Below, in pieces: positions 53,934-62,872 of a stretch of 64,000 bases of DNA. Source of the stretch: a virus; IMG/VR virus record IMGVR_UViG_3300008113_000059, positions 1-64,000 of that record. One strand, given 5' to 3'. Within the stretch, counting starts at the first letter, position 1. Every line of letters starts with the position of its first letter. The translations under genes were made by a program, and so were the position numbers. The notes beneath the pieces were generated by a model. It was not told the origin of the DNA and searched no databases. It saw only the letters and a list, made by a program, of their open reading frames with translations.

Positions 53934-56696
53934 ATGATCATATTATTACCAAAGACTACAGAATATAAGATAGGCGAAGATTTCCCATTTCTTACAATAC
54001 CATTAGGAATGGAAGGTGCTGAAAGCGCTTCTTTTGAAGATTTTCAGTGGTGGGCAGAATCATCAAAATTTCAAAATTGGTTAAAGGCTAATCCTAGACA
54101 ATGGGTAGCTGACTCTGAGGATTTTACGAAGTATGGCACTGTAGAACAGTATCTACGTGAATGCTATGGATATCAAATAGAGGATATAAATAATATTGAT
54201 ATTAACATCAATGAAAAGAATGGGGTCGTTTCATTTTCTGAGTTTTCTAAATTAAATGAAGTTGAGCCTGCTAAGGCCTCCGGTGGTAATGATGCTGAAC
54301 AAAGGGAAGCTATTAAATTTCACTTTGCGTATAATAAACTAAGATCTGAAGGTAAACTCGATGAAACCCTAACTGCTAATGAAATACCTGGTGGATCTGA
54401 TAAGGCTATATTTATTTGTGGTGAGGATCCTTCGACGGGGGAAAACATACTAGAAACATTAAAAGCACTTAGAGCTACTGGATTTGGCAAGCAATCGACT
54501 CAATCAAAAATAGCTCTTGTTAAAATATCCGAAATGGTTCCAGGTGGACCTATTGGTGACGATGAGACTACTGAGTCACTAACTCAAAAGATAGTTGAGG
54601 ATGCTACTATACTTGCTGCAATGGGTGGAGCTGGTGTGGTTCTATACGGAACACTTAAGTATGCGGGTGGAGCATTTGTTGGGAGAAAGTTATTAAAATC
54701 AATATCAGGATTTAGTCCTGCAGCTAGAGCAGCAGCAGAGGGTGCTAGATTAATTAAGATTGCAGAAACAGCTACAAAAGTAGCAGCGGAAGCCACAAAA
54801 GCGGCTAAGACAGCTTCAGAAATAGCAGAAGCAGTCAGATTAACTAAACTTGCTAAGGACGCAACACAAGCAGCAGAAGCAGCAAAACTATTAGCTGACG
54901 CTGAAAAGGCAGCTAAATGGACAACCAGGTTTAAATCTGGTACCACATCAACTATTAAAAGTCTATGGAGCGGTGCAAAGGATATTGCACTTCTTAAAAA
55001 TACTAGGATCATTGGATCAGCTATAGGAAGAGGAATAAGAGGAGCAAAAGCAGCATACACATTAGGTAAGGTTGGCGTGGGTGGTGCTTTAAAGGCATTT
55101 GGTAAAGGACTTACTAGAGGAGCTACACAAGGTGGTGCTAAAGCTATACCTTTCGTTGGTGAGGTACTTATGATTATTGATGCTGTTGGTTCTACTTGGA
55201 ATTGGTACAGTAGCAATCAGGCTCCTAGATTTGGCGAGGTAGAATCGTTTGCTCATAATGAGATGGATCCTAAGAAAATTCCTATTGGATTACCTATTAC
55301 TGTATGTTGGTCTCAGCCAGCAGGTGGTGGATGGGGAACAGCAGTAAGCTTCCTATTTAGTAATGAAACTAGAACAACTGCTGAGATCATAAAAATCGCA
55401 GATAAGGGAACTTCTTCAATATTCATCGTAACCCAGATCAATGCTAAAGCAATGCAGGCTCAACTTGCTGAGCATGATTTAGTGCTGATGTCTTTGGACA
55501 ATAATGATATTGTAAATGACCAAGACGGAATTTTAAATACACTTGCAAGAGTAGTAGATAACGAGGATCTTGATTTTAAAATATCATATGTTGATGGTAT
55601 TGATAAAATAGCAACGCTATTTAATTTTCAAGGAATGTGTGACTGGAGCGTATTTGCAACAGCATTACAAAATGCTTCGGATCAGCTTATAGTTTCCGAT
55701 ACCAGTGCTCCTGAAACATATGAATTCTATTATACCAATAAAGACAATGATATAATAAACGTATCAGGAAAATTACTAACTGATGAGGAATTAAGATCAA
55801 CAAATCCAACTGATTTGCAAAACATATTCTATGCTGACGAAAGCAACGAGCCATTCGGAAGGGAGAATAAGAGCGAAAAAGTTAAGGAATCAGAGTACAT
55901 TGAATATGATACAATATTAAACGAATCTGAAGTTATAACAAGCGTATCAGAATTTACTGATAGATCAATGGGTTTATTTGAGGATAAATCAGGTTCTAAA
56001 AATGCACCGGATGCAATTAAATTAACTCACGAGGAAAATTCGACACCAGCAGCAGTTGCAATATATTTAGTAACTGACAGGGAGTATGCAAATCCTGATC
56101 TTAGAAAATATAGAAATGGGCTATTCACAAACTTTACAATCGATCCTAAAGATTATGGAGCTAAAAAGGATCAACCTATATCTGTTGAGGTTAATACAGT
56201 CAGAGAGGAAATTGGATCTCCCAAGAGAGGAGTTTATGTGTTTACTAAACCTAAACCTGAAAAAGAGGAAGAGGATATCGTTGTAGTAGTTAATCCTATA
56301 ACTGATGAAGATAAGGATAAAGATAAAGACAAGGATAAAGAAAAGGATAAAGTTAGCGATGATTATTACATCAAAGTTGATCCGAAGGACGTCCAGGTAA
56401 AAGATAGAAGAAGCTCTACTATTATTAGGGATAATTCAGTTATTGGAGGTGTAAATCTTATTGATAAGTTCTTAACAGACAAGGAGAAAGAAATATTGGG
56501 TATTCAAAACTGGAAGGCCATAACATTCGCAAAAGCTCTTCAGGATAATAGAGGCGATGTAATAGAAGTTAAGCTTAAGAATAGATTTGCATCATTTGGA
56601 GATAAAACTAGAAGATATAGAATTACGGATGGTGAGGCATTCCAAATAGCTAAAAAGTTCTCCGGAGAAGTGGAAGATAGAATAAAATATGAATAA
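53934..56696 (+). CDS. Large Ala-rich internal/ejection-type head protein
   Basis: 920 residues. Around residue 95-115 comes VSFSEFSKLNEVEPAKASGG, a CTS-like piece with a LNE site. Residues ~220-245 are hydrophobic (ILAAMGGAGVVLYGTLKYAG). Residues ~260-330 are an Ala/Lys/Glu helix (AATKVAAEATKAAKTASEIA style). About 360-425 holds Gly-rich basic helices and PFVGEVLMIIDAVGSTWNWY. A mixed domain follows, then a Lys/Asp repeat near 790-800. This layout fits proteins stored in the head and ejected or inserted in membranes. No enzyme motif recognised. Confidence 0.6.
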   Translation: MIILLPKTTEYKIGEDFPFLTIPLGMEGAESASFEDFQWWAESSKFQNWLKANPRQWVADSEDFTKYGTVEQYLRECYGYQIEDINNIDININEKNGVVSFSEFSKLNEVEPAKASGGNDAEQREAIKFHFAYNKLRSEGKLDETLTANEIPGGSDKAIFICGEDPSTGENILETLKALRATGFGKQSTQSKIALVKISEMVPGGPIGDDETTESLTQKIVEDATILAAMGGAGVVLYGTLKYAGGAFVGRKLLKSISGFSPAARAAAEGARLIKIAETATKVAAEATKAAKTASEIAEAVRLTKLAKDATQAAEAAKLLADAEKAAKWTTRFKSGTTSTIKSLWSGAKDIALLKNTRIIGSAIGRGIRGAKAAYTLGKVGVGGALKAFGKGLTRGATQGGAKAIPFVGEVLMIIDAVGSTWNWYSSNQAPRFGEVESFAHNEMDPKKIPIGLPITVCWSQPAGGGWGTAVSFLFSNETRTTAEIIKIADKGTSSIFIVTQINAKAMQAQLAEHDLVLMSLDNNDIVNDQDGILNTLARVVDNEDLDFKISYVDGIDKIATLFNFQGMCDWSVFATALQNASDQLIVSDTSAPETYEFYYTNKDNDIINVSGKLLTDEELRSTNPTDLQNIFYADESNEPFGRENKSEKVKESEYIEYDTILNESEVITSVSEFTDRSMGLFEDKSGSKNAPDAIKLTHEENSTPAAVAIYLVTDREYANPDLRKYRNGLFTNFTIDPKDYGAKKDQPISVEVNTVREEIGSPKRGVYVFTKPKPEKEEEDIVVVVNPITDEDKDKDKDKDKEKDKVSDDYYIKVDPKDVQVKDRRSSTIIRDNSVIGGVNLIDKFLTDKEKEILGIQNWKAITFAKALQDNRGDVIEVKLKNRFASFGDKTRRYRITDGEAFQIAKKFSGEVEDRIKYE

Positions 56697-56732
56697 TACC
56701 AAAAAAGATTAAAAAATCTCGATATCTCCATC

Positions 56733-56741
56733 GATATATAA
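56733..56741 (+). promoter_or_regulatory. Candidate late promoter box GATATATAA
   Basis: TCGATATATAA, 24 nt before the ATG at 56766. Confidence 0.6.
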
Positions 56742-56765
56742 GAAATATAAAAAGAAGATATAAAA

Positions 56766-58712
56766 ATGCCAACAACTCAAAAATTGAACGAAGATTTGGT
56801 CTTTATTCTTGAAAGACAGGAAAATATATTAGAGTCGAAGAAAAGCGATTCTGATGATTACGTCTTAGAAGGAACTGCTGCTGTTTTCGGAAAAGAGAAC
56901 AACAACAACAGAATTTACGAAGAAGCCGAATACCTTCCGCATCTGAACTACCTTAAAGAAAAGATAGCTCAGAAAAGATTGGTTGGTGAATTGGATCACC
57001 CTGAGAAATTTGACGTTTCTCTTAAGAACATTTCACACATAATCACCGATCTTAACTATGATAAGGGAAGCAGAGAGATTAAAATAAAAGTTAGACTTTT
57101 AGACACGCCAACAGGACAGATTGCTAAAAAACTTGTAGATGCAGGCGTTCCGCTTTCCATTTCATCAAGAGCTGCTGGTTCAGTTGGTAATGATAAAAAA
57201 GTTCAAATTAAAAAAATCTTCACTTATGATTTAGTTGCAGATCCTGGATTTCAGGACGCACAGCTAGAAAGAGTGTACGAAAGCGCTGGATATACATTTC
57301 AAGAATTCTTCCAATTAAGAGAGAATAGCTTTCTAAATGATTTAGTTTGTATGAATGAATCATTCGGACTAAAAAATGAATCTTCAACAAAGATATATAA
57401 AGTTGAAAATAACGAAGAATTTAATAAACTCGTATCACAATCAGACAAAAATAAGACAATCCTCATGGAGAATAATGAATTTGTTACTGCAGAAGAACTT
57501 AACCAGTATTCGATTTTCTTGAAAAAAGAAATGGATACGATGAAGTCCACAATAGCAGGAATTAAAGAACACAAAGAAACACTAAGCGAATCAGCTGAAG
57601 ACTCAAAAACAGCAGATTTAGAAGAAAGAGTAGCAAAACTTGAAAAGTACTCTGAGTACTTAGCAGAGAATTTGGACAACGCTATTAAGTACGGTGAGTA
57701 CTTAGCGGAGAATCTAGATTCTAGTATTAGCTATAGCAAATATTTGGCTGAGAATTTAGATAAGAATATTTCTTATTCTAAATACATCGCTGAAAATGTT
57801 GATAAGTCAATCTCCTATTCTGAGTATGTTGCTGAAAGCGTAGACAAGTCTATCGAGTATTCTAAATATCTTGCTGAGAAAGTAGATCAGAATATTCAGT
57901 ATTCAGAATACCTAGCAGAAAATGTTGACAAAGGTATCGCTTATAGCGAATATCTTGGAGAAAACCTAGATAAAGGTATTGCTTATACTGAGTACGTTGC
58001 AGAAAAATTAAACAACGGAATTGAGTATTCGGAATATCTTGGAGAAAATCTTAACAAGTCTATTGAATACTCTGATTATTTAGCAGAGAATGTTAACAGA
58101 GGTTTAAATTACTCTGAGTACTTAGCAGAAAAAATTAAAAGATCTATCTCTTACAGTGAGTACATCGCAGAAAACCTTAATACGGCAAAAATGGATACTA
58201 CAGAATCACTAAGAGAAAGCGTAGACCTTTCAGCACAAGCAGGATTAAACGAATCTGGATTTGCTGGAGATTATAACGGTCTTACAAATAAAATTGACAG
58301 TTTGATAGAATCAGTTAAAACACAAAAGACTGAATCATCTGTAAATGAAGCTTCTAAATTAATGGAAGCAGCCAACACTCAAAAGGCAGAACAAGTTCTT
58401 AACGAAAATGAGAACGAAAACAAAACAGGTATCAAGTTTATCGATGAGATGCCAGAAGAATATGCTCCAGTTTGGGAGTCGCTTAATGAAGGTCACAAGC
58501 AATCAATTATTGCTCAAGGAAGCTTTTATAAGTTAGACACAGCTTACCAGATCAAAAATTTCTGGTCAACACGTCAACTTGGAACTAAAACTGTTGGAGT
58601 TCAGAAATTGGACGAGAACGAGAATACAGCTCAACAAGCTACACAAGCTTATTCAAATGATTATATGAATTACATAGCTTCAGCATTAGAGCAAAAATTC
58701 GCAAGAAGATAA
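56766..58712 (+). CDS. gp21: Prohead protease (gp21-like) fused to a 13-repeat scaffold-like domain
   Basis: 648 residues. Residues 1-175 are the protease: EGTAAVFGKENNNNRIY, RLVGELDHPEKFDVS (His78), PLSISSRAAGSVG (Ser131-134) and YDLVADPGFQDA (Asp159), as in T4 gp21. From residue ~294 come 13 copies of a 14-residue helix unit (YSEYLAENLDKSI type), then a helical tail ending YMNYIASALEQKFARR, which resembles a gp22-type scaffold end. T4 makes these as separate genes 21 and 22. The fusion probably assembles the prohead core and then digests it. Confidence 0.85.
   Translation: MPTTQKLNEDLVFILERQENILESKKSDSDDYVLEGTAAVFGKENNNNRIYEEAEYLPHLNYLKEKIAQKRLVGELDHPEKFDVSLKNISHIITDLNYDKGSREIKIKVRLLDTPTGQIAKKLVDAGVPLSISSRAAGSVGNDKKVQIKKIFTYDLVADPGFQDAQLERVYESAGYTFQEFFQLRENSFLNDLVCMNESFGLKNESSTKIYKVENNEEFNKLVSQSDKNKTILMENNEFVTAEELNQYSIFLKKEMDTMKSTIAGIKEHKETLSESAEDSKTADLEERVAKLEKYSEYLAENLDNAIKYGEYLAENLDSSISYSKYLAENLDKNISYSKYIAENVDKSISYSEYVAESVDKSIEYSKYLAEKVDQNIQYSEYLAENVDKGIAYSEYLGENLDKGIAYTEYVAEKLNNGIEYSEYLGENLNKSIEYSDYLAENVNRGLNYSEYLAEKIKRSISYSEYIAENLNTAKMDTTESLRESVDLSAQAGLNESGFAGDYNGLTNKIDSLIESVKTQKTESSVNEASKLMEAANTQKAEQVLNENENENKTGIKFIDEMPEEYAPVWESLNEGHKQSIIAQGSFYKLDTAYQIKNFWSTRQLGTKTVGVQKLDENENTAQQATQAYSNDYMNYIASALEQKFARR
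57645..58190 (+). repeat. 13 tandem 42-bp coding repeats
   Basis: Thirteen in-frame units encode (E/S)Y(S)EY(L)AEN(L)DKSI. Tyr, Glu and Ala positions are kept in nearly every copy while DNA sequence varies, so selection acts on the protein. Period 14 fits a helical rod of two heptads per unit. Confidence 0.95.
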
Positions 58713-58740
58713 AAACAAATAAAAAAAAACAACTAATATC

Positions 58741-60444
58741 ATGAAATTGATTAACGAACAAGAAATCTATGATACCTGGTCTCCGATTATCGAGAGCAAA
58801 GCAGGAATCACTGATTCAAACAAAAAAGAGTGGTTGACTAAATATTGTCACTATCACTCATTAAACGAGTCTGCCGGAGCATATAACTCATTAGGAGTTG
58901 TTAACGGTATGGGTAACGTTGCTGCACCTTTATTCCCAACTAGCGCTGCTAATGCAGGATTCTACAATCAAGCTAACCAAGGTTCAGGAGATAAATTCCC
59001 TTCATTATTACCTCTAGCAATTCAGGTTGCTGCTAAAACAATCGGTTTTGATATCGTTCCAGTTATTCCTATGTCAGGTCCTACAGGTATCTTATCTTAC
59101 TTAGATTACGTATACGCAGGTGGTAAAACTTCAGGTGCTACTTCAGCTACTTCTGGTGACAGTTTAGCTAAAGCTCCTGCAATGATCAAATTCCCAGCTT
59201 ACCAAACATCTACAGGTATCACTGGTCCAGTTGCAACTACATTCACAGTAGGAACAACTTATACTGTAGGTCCAGTTGTTGGTGGAACATTAACATTAAA
59301 ATTCGTGGGTCTATCAAGAATTGATGGTTTCCCAATTTTCGAAATCATAAATATCACTGATGGTTTCAACGTAGCTGCTATTATTAACGGTACTGCTACT
59401 CAAATTGGTTCAACAGGATACTTTACAGGTTCAACAAACTCTGTAAATGGTTATGTTGCTCAATTGGTTAAAGCTTTAGAAGATCACGTACAAGGTTTCT
59501 CTGGTGCTGGTTTCAATGACACTGATAACTGGCAAGGTCCTTACGTTGATGGTACTAAAACTTACAACCCTATGTTAAGAGGAGTTGGAGAATCTACTTA
59601 CTACAACTCAATGGGTCTTTCGACTTTCACTAAGTTCGTAGAAGCTGAAACTTTCCAAGTTGCTGCTTCAGTTACAACTGAGCAAATCCAAGATCTTAAC
59701 AAACAATTCGGTATCGACGTTATTTCAATGATCGAGAACGCATTGGTTAATGAGGTTTCTCAAGCTATCAACAAGCACATCCTTTCAAGAGCATTCGCTT
59801 TAGGTTGGTCTAACCACACAACATTCAACAATGTAGAAAGCCAAAACTTGAACTTGAACTTAGTTATTAATGATACAACGCCTTCACCTGCTAATACATC
59901 AGCTTATGTTAACAAATCTGACAATCAGTTAAGTATGCCAATGCCTGTAGGTCCTGCTTTAACTTCTTATGAGAACTTATCAACTTTACAAAGAAGATTA
60001 TTCTCTAGAATTCTTGCAGCTGGTAACGTAGTAGCTAACAGAGGTAGAAGAGGTCCAGCTAACTTCATCGTAACAAACGCTGCAGTTGCAAGTGCGCTTC
60101 AAGATATCTCTCAGTTCACTTTCGCTCCATTCTCTAACACTTTAACTCAAAATAACGGTACTTTATACCCTGTAGGTTCTCTTGCTGGTATGACAGTTTA
60201 TGTAGATCAGAATATGAACTACAACGATACAAGAGTATTAGTTGGAAGAAAAGGTGGTGATGACGAACCAGGACTTAAATTCATGCCTTACATGATGGCT
60301 GAGTCTATTCAGACAATCTCTGAAGGTACAATGTCACCTAAGATCGCAGTTAAATCTAGATACGCTCTAGTTGAAGCTGGTATGTTACCTGAAACTATGT
60401 ACTTAACATTCTTTGTTAAAGTACCTACTGGTGGTTTAGCATAA
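58741..60444 (+). CDS. gp23: Major capsid protein (gp23-like)
   Basis: 567 residues (T4 gp23 is 521). MKLINEQEIYDTWSPIIESK is followed by CHYHSLNESAGAYNSLG, a possible prohead-protease site after Glu43. Core blocks: PLALQVAAKTIGFDIVPVIP-like (LPLAIQVAAKTIGFDIVPVI), GVGESTYYNSMGLSTFTKF, EQIQDLNKQFGIDVISMIEN and GLKFMPYMMAESIQTISEGT. Codon use is notably regular (ACT/GGT/CAA), as for a highly expressed gene. A terminator follows. It forms the HK97-fold shell. Confidence 0.95.
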   Translation: MKLINEQEIYDTWSPIIESKAGITDSNKKEWLTKYCHYHSLNESAGAYNSLGVVNGMGNVAAPLFPTSAANAGFYNQANQGSGDKFPSLLPLAIQVAAKTIGFDIVPVIPMSGPTGILSYLDYVYAGGKTSGATSATSGDSLAKAPAMIKFPAYQTSTGITGPVATTFTVGTTYTVGPVVGGTLTLKFVGLSRIDGFPIFEIINITDGFNVAAIINGTATQIGSTGYFTGSTNSVNGYVAQLVKALEDHVQGFSGAGFNDTDNWQGPYVDGTKTYNPMLRGVGESTYYNSMGLSTFTKFVEAETFQVAASVTTEQIQDLNKQFGIDVISMIENALVNEVSQAINKHILSRAFALGWSNHTTFNNVESQNLNLNLVINDTTPSPANTSAYVNKSDNQLSMPMPVGPALTSYENLSTLQRRLFSRILAAGNVVANRGRRGPANFIVTNAAVASALQDISQFTFAPFSNTLTQNNGTLYPVGSLAGMTVYVDQNMNYNDTRVLVGRKGGDDEPGLKFMPYMMAESIQTISEGTMSPKIAVKSRYALVEAGMLPETMYLTFFVKVPTGGLA

Positions 60445-60465
60445 TCTTAAACACACATAATATGA

Positions 60466-60497
60466 AAACCCTAGGATTTATCCTAGGGTTTTTTTTT
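60466..60497 (+). terminator. Intrinsic terminator after major capsid gene
   Basis: AAACCCTAGGA pairs with TCCTAGGGTTT across loop TTTA; stem at about 60466-60491, with T residues 60489-60497. Confidence 0.92.
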
Positions 60498-60504
60498 GTT
60501 TGGT

Positions 60505-60513
60505 GATATATAG
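60505..60513 (+). promoter_or_regulatory. Candidate late promoter box GATATATAG
   Basis: GGTGATATATAG directly behind the capsid terminator, 26 nt before ATG 60540. Confidence 0.6.
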
Positions 60514-60539
60514 ATGGTAAAAAAACAAATTGTGAGTAT

Positions 60540-61694
60540 ATGAAAAATATCCCTTCATTTAATGAATTTAAGAAATATGAGGATTTACTTGAGAAAGCCG
60601 ACCGTTCTTTAGTTCAGGAGTTAGTAAATATAGAGAAAGCCGATCCATATCATTCGGTTAACGAAGGTCATGTTATGAATGTTCTTAAGAATACTCTTTC
60701 CAAATTCTTTCTTGGTTCTACTTCAAGGATATCGATGATCGACGAGGCTAGAAAAATCATATTGGATCTTGAGCTTGATATAGTTGAAAAAAAGGATCAA
60801 TTCGAAAAAGATATAGAAAAATTGGATGTTCAGATATCGGAATTAACTAAAATCGGCGAAAAGGAAAAGATAGTAGCATTAGAAAAAGAAAGAGAGTCAA
60901 AAGCTAGAGAAATCGAAACTTATCTCAAAGCTCAAAAACTTAAGATAAGAAAATCTAAGGAAGTTGCTAATAAATTGGTTGATAACAACCCTAGAAGGAG
61001 AGAATATCTTGAGGCTGGTTATTCTGAGGATGCAATAGCAATTGCTGAACTTGAATATGAGTTAGCCAAAGATAGAGCTGAGGATCAGACTAAACTAAGG
61101 GATTATCTTGAGAGAATCAAGAAGGCCAAGGAGGATGCTGAAGCTAAAGCAAGAGATCTTAATGCTAAAACCGAGAAGGAAGCCAATAAGGACAAAGAAG
61201 AAACCAAGGAAGATATTTCTGTTGATCCCGAGAAGGAAAAGAGAAAAATTGCAAGCAGAAAAGGTAAGGATTTAATTCAGAGAAAAAATGAACTCGAGAA
61301 GGAGATTGTTGATATCAGATCTGATATCGAAAGAAAGCTAAGCCAATTTGAATCCAAGGCTATAAAAAGTCCCAAAACAATCAATGGTAAGTATATCGAG
61401 AAGATCAAGATAGAACTTCTTGAGATGAGTTCAGCTCTTGATGCTAAAGAGAATTTACTAAAAGCATTTAGAGAACTTGGTAAAGGTGAGGATGAGATAA
61501 CTAAAGTTTTAAGCAAAGAAAGCGATTTCACAAAACTTGCTAACAAGATAAATCAGGGAATACTTGATGGTGCTGATGCAAATTCAGGAACAAAAAAGAT
61601 TATAACTGATCTTTTCTCAACAATAGGATCAGGAGCTACCCCATCCGTTAGCCCACAGAATATTAAAAATGCTAAAACTAAATTAACTAAATAA
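60540..61694 (+). CDS. Coiled-coil internal head protein with capsid-targeting-like N-terminus
   Basis: 384 residues. MKNIPSFNEFKKYEDLLEKA is close to the T4 internal protein start 'MKTYQEFIAEA'. A VNE/G site lies near residue 41 (HSVNEGH). The body is a long charged coiled coil (residues ~60-320). The next genes share the same N-terminal style, so they form a family of core proteins made just after the capsid protein. Confidence 0.65.
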   Translation: MKNIPSFNEFKKYEDLLEKADRSLVQELVNIEKADPYHSVNEGHVMNVLKNTLSKFFLGSTSRISMIDEARKIILDLELDIVEKKDQFEKDIEKLDVQISELTKIGEKEKIVALEKERESKAREIETYLKAQKLKIRKSKEVANKLVDNNPRRREYLEAGYSEDAIAIAELEYELAKDRAEDQTKLRDYLERIKKAKEDAEAKARDLNAKTEKEANKDKEETKEDISVDPEKEKRKIASRKGKDLIQRKNELEKEIVDIRSDIERKLSQFESKAIKSPKTINGKYIEKIKIELLEMSSALDAKENLLKAFRELGKGEDEITKVLSKESDFTKLANKINQGILDGADANSGTKKIITDLFSTIGSGATPSVSPQNIKNAKTKLTK

Positions 61695-61695
61695 T

Positions 61696-62598
61696 ATGAC
61701 ACTTAAATTTAAAGAATGGGATGCTCTAAATGAGGCCAGTGTTTTTGATAAAATTAAGGCATGGTTTAGCAGTAATTTTGGTGGTGCAGTAAGTAAGCTG
61801 GACGGTTTACTTAGTGATTATAGATCTGCAGAATTGGAGTATGTTGACGAATGGCAAGAAATTGCTGAGGAGATGGATAAGCTTGATCTTGAAAGAGAAC
61901 AAACAAAAAGCGATCCTGCGGAGCTTAAGAAGATAGAAAGATATATTCAAAGAAATAGAGAAGTCTTAGCAAATTCCAAAAAAGCACACGCTAAGAAAAT
62001 AGATTACATGATGAATGTGGTTAGAGATGTTATAAGCGACAACAGCAAACTTAGAAATTATTGGGAAATGAATAAATCTAGGGTTGATGCTGACGTTTCT
62101 GAGGAGATGTATAAAAGATCTAAAGATCTTGCAGATCCCGTTTTTTCTGGTGGATTATATGACAAGTATAAAGCTGCTGTTTTACTTGCAAAGAAAAAAG
62201 ATACTGAATTTAGAGAAAAGTATGGTGATCTTATGGGGTCTGCTAAAAAGGAGCAAGTAAAATCATCACCAAAATCAAATTCTAGTCAATCTGCTAATGA
62301 AGCATCTGTTGATCTTTATATGACAATGTCTCTTTCCGATTTTACTGAATCTGTAGCCGATATGGAACCTGCACAAGCTAAGGCTTTGGCATCTACGTTG
62401 ACTAAGAAAAGAAACGATCTGTATACCGAGATGGAAATGGAAAGAGAAGCTCTAAATGACGCAATCTCTAAAAAGACTGGGGTCGGAGCAAATAGAGAGG
62501 ATTCTGCTAAGAAGATTAAAGAGATAAGAGAAAAGTACATGGAAGCTATCCGTGACTTAAGATCTAAAATAACAATAGCTAGACGTGCTAATGCTTAA
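61696..62598 (+). CDS. Coiled-coil internal head protein
   Basis: 300 residues. MTLKFKEWDALNEASVFDKI holds a possible LNE/A cleavage point at residue 13. A second NEA occurs near residue 203 (SANEASVDLYM). Helical throughout, Lys/Glu-rich, no catalytic motif. It begins one base after the previous stop and overlaps the next start. Confidence 0.65.
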   Translation: MTLKFKEWDALNEASVFDKIKAWFSSNFGGAVSKLDGLLSDYRSAELEYVDEWQEIAEEMDKLDLEREQTKSDPAELKKIERYIQRNREVLANSKKAHAKKIDYMMNVVRDVISDNSKLRNYWEMNKSRVDADVSEEMYKRSKDLADPVFSGGLYDKYKAAVLLAKKKDTEFREKYGDLMGSAKKEQVKSSPKSNSSQSANEASVDLYMTMSLSDFTESVADMEPAQAKALASTLTKKRNDLYTEMEMEREALNDAISKKTGVGANREDSAKKIKEIREKYMEAIRDLRSKITIARRANA

Positions 62599-62863
62599 TT
62601 ATAAACAATTCATATTAGGTGAAGCCGAAACATCGGACAACACAAAGGCTCAAGCAATTAAACTCGAGCTTTCTAAAAAATTCGACGAGATTTCTGAGGC
62701 AAAGAAATTGAAAAAAGAAGGCGATCCTAATTCAGAAATAGCTAGCATAGATAAACAATCTGCAATATACGTGGAGATATCAGCATTAATGAAATCCCTT
62801 TCCACTGAATTAAAAAATAATGCAGCTAATAAAGCTAGTGGTGGATCAACCAACATATATTAA
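62591..62863 (+). CDS. Small internal head protein
   Basis: About 90 residues. MLNYKQFILGEAETSDNTKA again shows the K-Y-x-x-F...GE-A pattern of capsid-targeting peptides. The start ATG at 62591 overlaps the previous stop; a GTG two codons upstream is less likely. The rest is one helix and a short tail. Confidence 0.6.
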   Translation: MLNYKQFILGEAETSDNTKAQAIKLELSKKFDEISEAKKLKKEGDPNSEIASIDKQSAIYVEISALMKSLSTELKNNAANKASGGSTNIY

Positions 62864-62872
62864 AAAACCAAG

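Noticed and set aside
54584-55216. 210-codon minus-strand open frame opposite the Ala-rich protein
   Set aside because: Mirror of the Ala/Lys-rich helix; no start context, and all other genes are on the plus strand.
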